NCBI RefSeq assembly: GCF_031143425.1
Contig: NC_090445.1
Coordinates: forward strand, 1,583,220,444-1,583,284,443
DNA: 64,000 nt
Source: Pleurodeles waltl
Taxonomy: Eukaryota > Chordata > Amphibia > Caudata > Salamandridae
Reading direction: 5' to 3'
Below the pieces are notes generated by a model, which did no database searches, was not told the DNA's origin, and saw only the letters and a program-made list of their open reading frames with translations. The translations under genes and the position numbers were made by a program. Numbering within the stretch: the stretch's first letter is position 1; the number at the start of each line of letters is the position of its first letter. This document shows positions 22,710-34,429 of this stretch, in pieces.

Positions 22710-23669
22710 CTAAACTGGGCCTCGCTTGCTCTTTGTTTTGATTGGACAATCTTTGGCGAAATGACCTTTCCGCCCACAATAGAGACATTGCCCATTTTTT
22801 CTGCGTAGGTCCTTTTCATCTTTGGTCAAAGGTCTCCTGATGGTTCCAATTTCCATCGGTTCCGGCGTTCTTTCTCTCTGAATTCTTGAGTCTTTGTTAT
22901 CATGAGCATGCCAAGAATGTTTTTCAGTCTTTTTACGCGTTCCTTTCCGTTCATTTAAACGATGATCAAGCCTCAAGACAAGGTTTATTAAATCTTGACA
23001 GTTTGCAGGTTGTGGGTCGATTTGCGCTAAGATGTCTTTTAGCTCCTCTTTGAGTCCCCTGTAAAACAAGGCCGCTTGTTTTTCTTCAGGCCAGGATGTC
23101 TCAGCGACCAGCTGATTAAAGTTGGCTAAATATGACACTAAGTCCTGATTCCCTTGGCGTAAGTCTAATAATTCACAATCTGCTGACTGTGTTACAGTTC
23201 TACGATCGAAAACTCTCTCAAATTCACGAACAAACTTTTTCCAGTTGTACAACAGGAGACTATTTTTACGCACAAGAGGAATAGCCCAGGTAGCTGCATC
23301 TCCAGACAGATATGACAACAAGAAAGCTACTTTAGACTGAGCATCGGGGAAAGTATGTGGTCTGCAGGTGAAGTGAAGTTCCACTTGAACCAGAAAAGAT
23401 TGCGCTTTCAAGGGATCACCTGAGAAGCGTTCTGGGGGAGCTAAAGGAATGGCTGAAGGAACATTGAGGGAAATGTTAGTCAGATTACCTCCAGAAGTCT
23501 GAGAAGAAGTACCTGGCCAAGACACACCTGTGGGACTTTGTTCTTTCTTCTCAACCTTATTCTGTAACTGACTCACCCTCTCAGCTAGACTATTTGTCAA
23601 ATCCTTTGATGATACCACTTCTGACTGGAGCTGGATGATAGCCTTGACTAGCTCATCCAGTGTGGCCAT
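22710..23669 (-). CDS. Chromovirus Gag
   Basis: 319 codons from the ATG at 23669 (MATLDELVK), preferred over an upstream in-frame GTG at 23684. An N-terminal coiled-coil segment is followed by the retrotransposon-gag capsid domain (region PPERFSGDPLKAQSFLVQVE near 23430-23390, then FYRGLKEELKD) and one CCHC zinc knuckle, CLYCGRKGHFAKDC (about 22750-22795). It ends at a TAG (22710-22712). Protease continues in the same frame straight after this stop. That is compatible either with stop-codon readthrough, as in some retroviruses, or with a point mutation in an original gag-pol fusion. Gag forms the virus-like particle in the cytoplasm. This frame is intact. Confidence 0.88.
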   Translation of the reverse strand: MATLDELVKAIIQLQSEVVSSKDLTNSLAERVSQLQNKVEKKEQSPTGVSWPGTSSQTSGGNLTNISLNVPSAIPLAPPERFSGDPLKAQSFLVQVELHFTCRPHTFPDAQSKVAFLLSYLSGDAATWAIPLVRKNSLLLYNWKKFVREFERVFDRRTVTQSADCELLDLRQGNQDLVSYLANFNQLVAETSWPEEKQAALFYRGLKEELKDILAQIDPQPANCQDLINLVLRLDHRLNERKGTRKKTEKHSWHAHDNKDSRIQRERTPEPMEIGTIRRPLTKDEKDLRRKNGQCLYCGRKGHFAKDCPIKTKSKRGPV

Positions 23670-23720
23670 GCTGAGAACATACACAAACCAGGAGGATAAT
23701 AATTTGTGGGCTCACTATTC

Positions 23721-25352
23721 TGTCAGAGTCACCAGATCCTCGGGGTCTGTGCACGTTCCCAACACTTCCACCACAAGACAGCTCCAATACTCTGATTAGA
23801 TTTATCACAGAGTCTAAGAAAGTCCAAGTGGGGAAAAGGGGATTAGGACGGGAACAGCTGGGAAGGAGACCTGTAGGAAGCAAAAGGTTAAAACACAACA
23901 TCAAAATTACATCTCATGAAATCAGTACCATGCTACAACTCTAAGTTTCGTCTTTTCCGAAAAACATGAAGAACCCTAGAATAGTCCTAAAACTGACTAG
24001 GCTTTAGATGACCGAATGCCTGAGGAGGAAACAGGAAAAGTTAAATAGGACTTTCAGATTCGAGTACTTTCTTTAGCATGAGAATCAGGAAACACTCTGA
24101 GCAATTTCTAAACAACCATATGAATCTCATTTTAAGAATATATATCAGGAACACACAGCATTACATCTAGAACTCTGGTATTGTTGTGTTCATCTCAGAA
24201 AAAACATTGGGAAGTGAATTGCGCACATTGCAGATTTTTATATGAGTATTAAACACCATAAAGGATTGTGCACCATGAAATCACACAACGTAGATTCAAG
24301 GAATAAATCACGCAACGTGTCAACTTGAAATGCTACCAAGAAAATGTCTTAGAATAGCAGCGCACAGTAATTTACATTATTTATACACGAGGAAAGAATT
24401 GCCCGTCTTGCCGATTCAAATGCCACCATACAAATGGCAAGAAATGGTAGCGCACAATGAACAACATGAAAAGCACTCAGGGAAAGAATCGCACGTCTTG
24501 TCGATTCAAATGCCACCATGCAAATGCCAAGAAATGGTAGCGCACAATGAACAGCATGAATTACACACGAGAAGTGAATCGCGCGTTTCGCCGATTCGAA
24601 TGCCACCATGTAAATGTCAAGAAAAGGTAGCGAGCAATGAACAAAAAAGTTAAATGCTCATGAAATGAGTTGCACATCTTGCCAACTCGTAAAACATCAT
24701 GTAAATGTCAAGAAATATCAGCACGCAATGAACAACAAGGTAATAACGAAGTCAAATCTTTATGGAATAAATTGTGCGTCCTCCCTATTTGCAAACCACC
24801 ATACAAATGTCAAAAAATGGCAGCACACAAGTAATCTGTTATTCATTTAAGAATTAAAATCAAGAATATGAAAATTCTCAATTACGATGTTGGGAAATTT
24901 CAAACACCGTCTTACCGCCTGGAAACAGTGATCACCAATGAGAGATGAGTGCAGAAGACTGGAAAATCCAAATAGGCCGCCGGGACAGGAGCTCAGGAAG
25001 AAGCTGCTGCTCTGCACCGGGACCTCTGAATAGTGAGCACTGGAAGTTGGGCTGACTCTCTTTTATAGAGTCTTGGCCCAGCCTAGAACCACGCCCAGGC
25101 ATGTTGCAGGGAAAGTCTCTAGAAGGCCCTGGAAAGGGACCACTCCCTAACACACTCTGAATGTCTGCAGCAATACATTGCAAATGTACAGTATTTATAA
25201 GCACCTTAAAAATGAATCTTTTGGATGGAATTCTGCAATGCAAAAGGTTAAACAATAACATATCATCACAATGCATAAATTACATTATCTTGCGAGTGTT
25301 GGGTTTTTGCATTCTAGATGCCCGTAGAGCGCGCACTGTCCTGGTGTTGACA
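23721..25352 (-). repeat. Chromovirus 5' LTR (1632 bp)
   Basis: TGTCAG to TTGACA, homologous over its whole length to 17545-19268. In element orientation it is the upstream LTR and carries the promoter. It contains the shorter version of the 92-bp tandem array (about 24330-24840). Confidence 0.93.
25061..25070 (-). promoter_or_regulatory. TATA box of chromovirus 5' LTR
   Basis: The minus strand reads CTCTATAAAAGAGAG. The same site is present in the 3' LTR near 18975-18990. A TATA box in this part of the LTR fits RNA polymerase II transcription in the element's direction. Confidence 0.6.
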
Positions 25353-25357
25353 CTTCC
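25353..25357. repeat. Target-site duplication of the chromovirus, right copy
   Basis: CTTCC directly after the TTGACA end of the right LTR; pairs with 17540-17544. Confidence 0.95.
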
Positions 25358-26377
25358 GCTTTGACTCCGGGGTCCGAACCAGCCAGGTTGACCAACTTCG
25401 GGTCCAGTTTGAGAAGAAGGCCTTTCCTGCGTTCGTGCGTAATGGATGAGTTGGCGTTCCCCAGCAAGCAAATGGCACGTTGGGCCCACAAGGAGAGTTC
25501 CGCTGGGTCGACCGAAGCTTGTTCCAAACGAGCCGATTCTGCCAGGTCGAAAATCCGAGTTAGGGGACCTACCAAGTCTAATAGTTTGTCTTGGCAAGAA
25601 GACCATGCTTAATCAACCCCTTTGCGTGGGTCCTTGCCATATTTAGTAAAAAAGGTTATAAGAGAAGTATCAATGGATGGGGTGGCAGTAATTTTTGACG
25701 AAAGGGCGGGGCGAGGACATTCCGATTTGAGTTTAGCCGGCACCTGTTTCTCAAGGGGAGTGCGCAGCCTGGCCGTAACATACTCTGCCACATGGTCTGT
25801 AGGAAGCCATTCGGTCGAGTTAGGGTGGCAGGATCGAACATTGGCACCCCTTCGGCATCTAGAATCGTGCAAGAGCCCGCAAATTCTTGTGATCCACATT
25901 TAGCTTTTTTGGGAGGAGGAGGGGAAAAGACATCTCCCACGTCCCTATCGGAAGAATCCGAATCCGAATCAGGGTCTTGCACATCCTCATCGGTGTCTAA
26001 AATTTTTGATATGTGGATTGGAGAAATATTTTTTGTTTTAACCATGCACTTCTTAGGTGTCTTATTTAATAATCCCTCCTTTGAAGGAGGCCTTTGAGGA
26101 GCCACGTCCTCTGCCACGTGTGCACTCTTGTCACTTGCCTTTAGTGTCGGTTTAGTATTTTTTTAAGGATTTAGACGCTTTCTGCCTTCCCCGCAGATTG
26201 GGCCGGCATGGTTTTTGACACCAGAGACACCACAGAATTTTCTAAATTTTTTGACAATTTTTGCCATGAGACCGCCATGGCCTGCTCGACTGAGGACTGA
26301 ATGAAGTCATTCAGATTGTCTTTGAGGACGTCTTCCTCCTCCTCCTGAGACAGCATTGGAAGGTTAGAGCTGTCCAT
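25358..26377 (-). pseudogene. DIRS gag, N-terminal and central parts (right of nested insertion)
   Basis: The proposed start is ATG at 26377 (MDSSNLPMLSQEEEE). The coding sequence then moves through frames: 26171-26413, 25656-26117 (acidic, serine-rich, with SPPPPKKAK), 25609-25899 (EYVTARLRTPLEKQVPAKLK) and 25358-25575 (ERRKGLLLKLDPKLVNLAGSD). The last two share a frame but are separated by an in-frame TAA near 25607; two further frameshifts lie upstream. The segment reaching the CTTCC site continues in register with 17539 on the other side of the chromovirus. DIRS Gag proteins are poorly conserved, so the assignment rests on position and continuity. Confidence 0.75.
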
Positions 26378-26993
26378 GGTAATAGGGAAAACAATTAAAA
26401 AATAATTGTCCAAGAAAAGGTTAATATTTGTAACCCAAAATAGAAAAAATTGAAAAAATTGAAAAACTAAACTGAAAAACGAAACTGAAACCGAAACTCC
26501 AAAGAATTAGGAGTACGGCACTGTCAAAATAATAAAGGCTTGAACGAATGAAAAATTCCTGGGGAGTGACCGGGTCAAACCGCTTCTTTGAGGCTGGAAG
26601 CGGTAACAATAATATTCCTCTCAGCGCTCTGGTCTAAACAAACAGAACGCCTAGGGAACCCGCTCTGTGAAGCGTGACAGAAGGATTAGGCTGAGCGGGC
26701 GCCAAGTACAGCCTGCAGAATGGGACGAAGCGTGAAGGGAACCGTTTTCTCCTCAGCGGGCGCTGAAATAACAGCGCGCGCTGAGGAAAGAACGGTCAAT
26801 TAGCAGAGACGTGCTCGCGCTGTCAACAGACCAAATATTGTGGCTACAAGCCGACTAAGCCAAAAACACGTATTTAACACATAATAACAAAGTAACAAGT
26901 ATTTCAAGTACCAATACATCAAATATTTAAATATAAAGCTAAAAATATACAGTAGCTATAAGAAGTGGATGTACTTATCTTGACTGTGAGCAG

Positions 26994-27176
26994 CAAGAAA
27001 AGAGGGCTGTTCCTAGTCAAGATAGGTATTATTAGGATAGGTTGTTAGTGATTGTTGCATTTTCTTAAAACTACCTTTTGATCATCATTGGCTGTTGTGG
27101 TTGGCCTTATGGGATCAGTAGTTCTCTTCTTGACTGCAGCTGCTATTGAAAATAAAGAAAAGACTAAAGCATAATA
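26994..27176. repeat. DIRS right inverted terminal repeat
   Basis: Reverse complement of 13886-14068, starting CAAGAAAAGAGGGCTG and ending AAAGCATAATA. The 25 bp beyond it (27177-27201, GGAGCCTCCGGTCTTGCC and onward) is the right terminal extension, copied in the ICR. Confidence 0.9.
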
Positions 27177-29892
27177 GGAGCCTCCGGTCTTGCCATAAAA
27201 TTATGTAACACTAGGTGAATAAAGTACTTTCTTATGCTTAAATGACTTACACTAGGCTGGTCAATACTTTATAGTGTCCCTTGGTTGAGCACAGTGTTCT
27301 GAACTCTTGCCACCCACACTACTTCCCTATGAAGCTGGTGACTGCTCAACCTGGCTACCCTGAGTGTCAACTGCAGAAAGGGCTGTACTTGACCCAGTTT
27401 ACAAAGCCATATTAGGATAGATCAAATGGGTATAGGCCTCATGTTTGCATTAGATGAGGGGTAGCTCTGCTGACTGTGACAAGAAAGACATATCATTGCC
27501 GTATTCTAAGCAAGCATTTGCTTACCAAATTTCAAAAGTTTCTCTGTTTCTGAGACAATTAAGGGTTAGCTGTGTAGTATGATAGTTGAGGGGTATATCT
27601 ACTGCCTCCACTAGGTGAGAGATAACTCCACTGAGCAAGGACAAGGGCAGGGAATCAATCTCTTGTCAGTAGCAAGTGAACATTTGGCCTTTTGTTCCTG
27701 TTTCTGGATGGGTGTCCGTTTTTTCTTTCGCAGTGATATAGTGTTCTCAGATCTCTGGCCAGGGAGACTGCAAGGATAGATGGGCCTTGGTGCTCCCTTT
27801 CACTAATTGATACATTTACCTGTAGGTGGATGAACCTCCTCTTGATCTCTCTCACTAATCAGTGCAATTATCTGTAGTAACTGAGAGATACCATAGAAGG
27901 GAGAGATAGATGACTTGCAGTCATTTATTTCCCTGAAGACTTTGTACTTCTTGGAGGATATGGACACTAGGGCTCCAGACACAGACCAACACCAGGCTGG
28001 TAAAGTTGAGCCCTTTCACTCTCCAATCCCAGCTTGACGGTGCTCTTGCCCTAATCCTAGTGTTAAAGAAAATCTGCTCATGCTCCAATTTGAAGTCTGC
28101 AAATATTTATTAACAAAATAACAAAGTTAATTTGTGAATCACAGAATTGGACGACAAAACCTCAAATGAATATGAAGCCATCCAAGCAGACAGGACAGAA
28201 ATGTATATGTTTTCAGAGGGCTCTGATGTAAACTATGTAAATATAAAACCGAAACAAAGGCATTACCCAAGTGCAAGACCTGAAGTCGTGGGAGAGGATG
28301 CTAACAACCTTCAAAAAGATACAGAAATGCAAACTTCCAGTGCTAAGCAAGCTAGTCAGAACCTTTTAGCCTACCTTGTCAGGCTATGGAGCAGGGCTTT
28401 ATATGTCAGAGACATGCACAACTTGGAGACAGGATTAACATTAACTAGAAAGATGGCTGCAGCAGTTATATTTGACCGAAGGCAATGTTTTAATTTTTAC
28501 ACTGGGCTGCTGATGCAGCTGCTCCTGGGAGTCAGCAGCTGTCTAGGCATCACCAGGACGGCACTTGACCATGTTGTACATGCGTTGGGGCACATTAGGA
28601 GATTTACTACAGGATGCAGGGAGTCTAACTGAGCCATTTTAATTCCAGAAACTCTAAGGAGTGCAAATGGCAGTCACATTCGCTTTTGTTTGCAGTGCTA
28701 GGGCCACAAACATACTTGCATATTCAAATATACCTTAAATGATGCGTGGACATTTCCCCAACGACCAATACTCCCCAAGCCCTGAGTCCACAACCCCTGC
28801 ATCCTGGTCCACGAAACAACTAAGAGAAGAACAGCAGCTTCACAGACTGATTGTTCCAGGGGTATTTTTCAAGACACAGAAGGGAGCAACGGAAAACTGC
28901 TCTTTGCAGAGCTTCTTCACTGGTAATAGAGTTGTGTGCAGTTGCCATGATTACTGGGTGCCAAAACAAGCAAGTAAGTTTTGAGCTTCGACTTGGGAAG
29001 ACCTTTGGTCTTTGGAGAAGGTTGGCAATAAGAACAGTGATGGAGGGATCTTATCCGATCTGAAGGAGGGAAGTTTTGCTCTATTATGGGTCGGTGTATG
29101 GTATTACCATGACGTGCTATATGAGGTGCTGTTACGTAATAGGATGGGAAGGCGTTGTAAAGTGTGCAGTAGTATGTTATGTCACTTTCATGGTATGCTA
29201 ATTTCAAATAAGTTTATAAAGCATACAATCACCATTGGTCTTCAGGTGCTATAGAGCGAGAGCAACAAAGAGGTGAAAACGAAAACTTATCAGAATCCTG
29301 CTAGGGGTAAAGGCAGGCAAAAACGCCAAGTCTTCAGAAACCACCTACATTTTGATGGGGATTTTTCCAGTTTGAATGAGGTTGCCAGAGAGCTCCAAAG
29401 TTTTTCTGCACAGAGAAACCACTTCACCAATCCTCTTATGCATCTTAGTGACATCTTATGCATTAATTGGCCGATGTCAACCAGTGTCTGGACAGGGCAA
29501 TATCTTTTAAATCAATTAGCAATGAAAGCAAGAGTCTCACCCAAGAGTACTTTTCGTATAATTAGGCATTCCGGTTCTATTTGTTGGGAATTCAGTTTTT
29601 TCATGTTTTTAACATGTGTAAAAATATGTGTTTATAAGTGTTTATTCGGTTTTTGCTCTCTGCAAATGAATCATGGAAATAGGGTTTTCAGTTCTTATGA
29701 ATAATGTCCTTATACATCTTCAGTGCTAAATAATAAACAAAAAAAACAGGTAGCACAATGCCCAATTCTTTGACTCAAGAAAGGGCTGGACTAACAAACG
29801 TGTTACTGTCTAATTCGATCAAATTCTATTGTGTATTTACTATTGCTACAAACTCTAAGCATATATTTAGTCAGGGCCGTAGTCACGGGGGA

Positions 29893-29907
29893 GGGGGGGG
29901 GGGGGGG
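29893..29907 (+). repeat. Poly-G tract
   Basis: Uninterrupted run of 15 G preceded by GGGGGA and followed by TGGAGGG, so the G-rich patch (29887-29915) could form a G-quadruplex. Length may be unreliable in assembly. Confidence 0.9.
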
Positions 29908-31364
29908 TGGAGGGACGGCCAGCGGGGCTGGGCACCTCCAAAATGATGTTTGCCCCCTCCCCATTTGTTTGACTCGGAGTCCACCTGCTTCTGTACAGCA
30001 GGCTGCTCCGTGAGGCAGCTAGAGCAGGTGACATCGTTGCATCAAGCACATGTCATGTGCATCTGACATGGGCCAGGGTTGGAGGAAGGGCCACATTCTG
30101 TATCTCCAGACACCACAGCTTCTGCTCCGAAAGGGAAATAAACTGCAGCGGGAGTATGGGCTGGTCCACGCCCATTCCCCTCTTGCTGCAGCATGCTTTC
30201 CCACTAGCTTGCCAATGTCCAATCACAGGCCCCTCTGCGTTGCCATGGTTGTTTTCATCACTTGATGCTGAATCTACCACTGTTCTGTGCACCCTGTCAG
30301 TGAGGGCACTCACTGGCATAGTTCGCCTCCTGACACATGGGATCAGGAAACGGCGGCCAGCCTGCTGGGAGATGAAGGCTGCGGCCCTGCCCTACTACTG
30401 CAAGACAGCTCAAGGACTCCGGCACACCACTGCATTAAAAGTTGGTGTCATAATTGAGTAAGATTGTCACCATTCAATTAGAAAAATACCGGACACAATT
30501 TAAGATTCTGCAAAGGCCCGAACGTGATCTTAAGTAGAACTTTATATGAAATCTCCTGCATTAGTTTTTAACATGTCCATTCTGTCTTCTCTGTTTACTT
30601 AAATTATCAGTCAGGGGTTATTAAGGCAGCAGTGGAGGACATTTAAGTAATTTTTTCTTACGTTTATTATTTAAAGCATATACTTATTAGAGGGAAAGAT
30701 ACCAGCTTTAGGTGTTTTTGTTTTTTGTTTTTGTTTTTACCACCCTGGACCTTAAACTACTCGTATAAAATGAGACACGTAGTGACCGTACAAGTGAGTA
30801 ACCTGATTTTACCTTAACTCACTGAATTCCTGTGTCTGTCACCTTAGTGGGAAGGAAGTTAATTGAAACATGGGAGACCTTCCCCTAAGTCCCTGTCTCT
30901 GGGGTACCTTTGGCACTTCGGAGATCAATCAGAACAACTTAATTACTCCAAAGCCAGTTTGATAATGCTTACCTGTGATGGCCTCGGTGGTGATGATACG
31001 CGTATTCATAGTGCTTGAATCCATACCTCTACAGATTCATCCTGCTGCAGGTGTTTTTTTTAACTTGGTTACACTGGCGGTACTTATTTTTTCCTGCCCT
31101 GATTTGAAACGCAGGTCTGAGGACTAGATAGACATACATCAGAAGCTGATGTTGGGTTGAGGTGATCCTGGTTGATAGGGTAGGTGATCCGTGAGAGACT
31201 GGTGGAGTTGTCAGGTAACTGCATATGCTGTAAGATTCTGTCTCAACAACGAAGAACGCCCTTCTTTTGCAATGTATCCTCTTTCCCCACATGGGCTTCT
31301 CTTGGCTTTTAATAGTTTCCATGTCCTGAATGCCTGTGCACAATGTCTGCAAGTCCGCATACCT

Positions 31365-31381
31365 CCCCCCCCCCCCCCCCC
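31365..31381 (+). repeat. Poly-C tract
   Basis: Uninterrupted run of 17 C, i.e. a G17 run on the minus strand. A minus-strand open frame (31029-31496) crosses it and reads it as glycines; I do not accept that frame as a gene. Confidence 0.9.
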
Positions 31382-34300
31382 ATAGCTCTGGCTTAGCCCT
31401 GATGCCTTTGAGACTCTCTGGCGAGCTGTATTGTGTCAAAGGATCACCCTGAACCTTCTGACCGAGGCTTCTGACACCCTCTGTGACCTGAGCCACAAAC
31501 CGGCAAATTCCATCTTCTCCATAAGCTTGAAGTATCAGTCTTTGAGACAGGGTATGTATTCATGTGCATTAGACCTCTCATCTTTCAGATCAGATATAGT
31601 ATTGAGCACACATCACCATACTGTGCTCGTACACGTTGTTATGTAGCCTGAATGCATGTACATTCTTCACTCCTCTCTCTGCTCCTTAAAGAGACATTAG
31701 TGGGGTAGCAAGGCTTTTAAGTGTCATTATGCAAGCAAATAGTAAGTGGCCCTCAGTGCCTCCAGGTTGTGTGATAAAGACATCCATAATGGGTACTGTA
31801 TTTCCAACAGACCATTGGGCCCAGGAGCCATTACCCCTGCTGCACTAATGATAGCTACTCCCCTGAAGAGGCACAACAAATGTGACAGACAAGGACATTT
31901 TGTTACACCCCTCAAAAACAGGACAAACTAGAAATATAAACAGAAAGCATAACCAGGAGAGAGTTCTTAAAAACTGTGGGAGAACAATAGTAAGGCAAGA
32001 GATAACAATGGTGCAATAAGCAAGGCAGGAGAGCCATCTTTGCAGATGACAAAATGCAAACAATTTAGAGAGGGATATTATTGATACTCAGTAACAGTAC
32101 TCATTATAGCTTACTGTACTTTTCTAACATTTCTAGCAGAACATAATCTCTGTCTTGTCAATAACTTTTACTCGACTGGCTAAAAACAATATGTTAACAT
32201 GACACAAAATTAACCATCAGCTTTCTGTGTTTCCAGAATCCTTCTAGCAGTGACCACACACTGAGAGTGCAAGATGGACAACTGTCCTGAACCTAATTAT
32301 ATATCAATATAGGGACAAAGCTACCTTTGCACAATGCAAAGAACAAGAAAGAAAAGGCAGCTTTAAGTGCCAATTGGTGTGGTGATGTTCACTCTCCTCT
32401 TTACAAGCACAAAAGAAAATGTGTTGTGCAGCTGCTAAAGGAAAGTCAGATGAAAAGCAGTTTGAATTTGAATGATCATTCTAGATGAATGGTTGTCTTG
32501 CTGAGCCTGTTTGGGGATGTCTGTGAAGTCTCCAAAGGAGACCTAGCGAGTTTGATCCCTGGGTTCATTGAAGCCAACTATAGATGCTACATTCAAGATG
32601 GTAATGTATTATAATTCTATCAGCATCACTAAATGATGGGACAATAGCTGGTTCTTGTATCTCAGTGGAATAATGCAGTCACTGTGTTTAACCAGGTGAT
32701 CTTGTGTCCAAACCCTTGTTAGTCCATTTAGCCGTCCGCTCTCCTGAGGATGAAAGGCTTAGTTTGACGAAAAAAAGTGCCACTGAGTTGTCTAGTAATA
32801 AACATGTTTTTTGTTCCAAGACACTAATGTGTGAATCTATGCTTTACAAACACGTTAGTGTTGTTAATGTTTATGGCCAAATATATGAAGCCTTTTTGCA
32901 CTCGTGCTTTGCACAAACCCTGCTTTGAGACAGAAAAATGTGTTACAATGTACAAAGCATATTTTCCAAGTCAGGAAAGTCTTTCCATATTACCAAGTAC
33001 ACTTTAACTCATAAAAGGTAGAGCTAGTCTAGTGAAAAAAACACTTATGATTGGTGGAATGCCTTAATTAATCTCAGCGATTGGAATTTACTTGGGTTGC
33101 ATTCTAGCCTGTTATTTTTCCCCAGTATGTCATTATAGACAAAGATGAGTCATATGCAAATCAGCCTGGATCCTACACCCAGTCTATCCCAAACCGCCAA
33201 GACTGATTTGTGGTTGGCTGGACTCTGTATAGAATGACATAGTGGAACAATGGACTGGAATGCAGCCTGGGTGTTTGCCAGTGGCTGACATTAATTTAAA
33301 CATTCCTACCATCACCTTGTTTGCTGCAAGGAGTGAGCAGTAGAAATTTCCCTTGCCTGTGTTATTATACAAATGATCAATGACCTATGACTATTATTGC
33401 AGAAGCAAATTGTTGATAAATTACTTAATCCCAAAACCAGAGGGGAAGGTTAACAGTCTCAAAGTGAAAAGTGTTGCCAAGGAATAGCGCCTTTCTTCTG
33501 AATAGTGGCTTCTTAGCACTGAGGAAACAGGCAGTGGGTCCAGGAGTCCTTTGCATGCTTCCCACAATGCTGTTCACTTTTAATTTTTTTGAATTTTTAT
33601 TGAACATAGTTGACACGAATGAAGATAGTTAACTAAGTAATGAGCTGTCCATAGCCGTTACAAATATTGGCAAGTTAAGCTTTGATGTTATGTAGCCACC
33701 CTAGGCCCAGGATGACTTGCCCTTGTTAGTGAATGACAGAGTTACAAGCAGAGTTCTGATGTTACTTCTCTCATGTCTTTATTGGTTTCTGGTTCAGTTT
33801 GTGTATCAATCAGGCTTGACTTCTCTACATTCTTTTTCCATACATACGGAAACTGGCTGCCATACAGAGAAAACATAATCTACGTCCCTGATTAGGTGTC
33901 TGCTCAATCTTTCCATTATCATAGTATCTCATACCCTGGAGTACTAAAAGTTAAGTTTGCTGTTTACATAAACTCACAATCACCATTTCAGCTACTACTA
34001 CCAGCTGGAAATTTAGTGACCATTCTCTCTTTATAAAGCCTTCACACCTTTCTGTTTTCTGCTCCAGAATGATAATTCAGATTTGAGACAAAATTGGACA
34101 GTCTACAGTTTCTTATATTGCCACCATAACTTAATTCCAATAAATAGAAAGGACCAAGCAGGTCCACCATATATGATTATGGTGATCTTTACACCAGAAG
34201 ACTCCCCATCAGGCATTATCAACCCCACTGTACATCCTATAAATTCTGTCTGTGGTAAATATCTGTATGTTGTTTTCTTATTGGTGGATTCCCTATTTAG

Positions 34301-34429
34301 GACCAAATGTGTTAAAATACAAGTACCTTGGTTCTGTCCATTGTAGTTACCAGTTTTTTGAAGCCAGACATCTTTCTGGTGGCTGCCAGATTGTTGGGTC
34401 TGCTGTATGCCCAGTGCTGCAGTTGCTAG

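Larger units (their letters stand above)
17545..25352 (-). mobile_element. Gypsy (Metaviridae) chromovirus nested in DIRS gag
   Basis: Complete 7808-bp LTR retrotransposon read right to left: 5' LTR 23721-25352, gag 22710-23669, protease 22042-22709, RT/RNase H/integrase about 19756-22035, chromodomain about 19283-19750, polypurine tract 19269-19282, 3' LTR 17545-19268. LTRs start TGTCA and end TGACA. Order PR-RT-RH-IN with a C-terminal chromodomain places it among the vertebrate chromoviruses (sushi-ichi relatives). It has lesions at four places in its coding region. No site matching a tRNA 3' end is visible next to the 5' LTR (bases just left of 23721 read GCTCACTATTC), which would fit the self-priming known in Tf1/sushi relatives, though I cannot show that here. 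Confidence 0.92.
13822..27201 (-). mobile_element. DIRS tyrosine-recombinase retrotransposon, split by a nested insertion
   Basis: Reads right to left: right terminal repeat, gag, RT/RNase H, tyrosine recombinase, internal complementary region (ICR), left terminal repeat. It has the two hallmarks of DIRS elements: inverted terminal repeats, and an ICR whose halves match the extreme left and extreme right ends. There is no integrase and no flanking target duplication, as expected for recombinase-mediated insertion. Without the nested chromovirus and one TSD copy the element is about 5.57 kb, a normal DIRS length. The ends (about 13822 and 27201) are set by where the ICR match to each terminus stops. 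Gag, RT/RH and the recombinase all carry breaks, so it is dead. Confidence 0.9.
27202..34429. other. Long anonymous region
   Basis: About 7.2 kb without a recognisable gene. A 161-codon open frame at 28147-28632 has no domain, no low-complexity excuse and no conserved motif that I know; I treat it as chance. Two homopolymer tracts stand out: 15 G at 29893-29907 and 17 C at 31365-31381. The stretch may hold very old, unrecognisable repeats. Confidence 0.55.

Noticed and set aside
23690..23720. tRNA primer-binding site next to the chromovirus 5' LTR
   Set aside because: No CCA-ended match to a tRNA 3' end is visible directly inside the LTR; not annotated.
28147..28632. 161-codon open frame on + strand as a possible host gene
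   Set aside because: No recognisable domain, signal peptide, repeat or splice context; a frame of this length can occur by chance in 64 kb.
31029..31496. 155-codon minus-strand frame
   Set aside because: It crosses the C17 tract and has no conserved motif; the frame depends on an unreliable homopolymer length.
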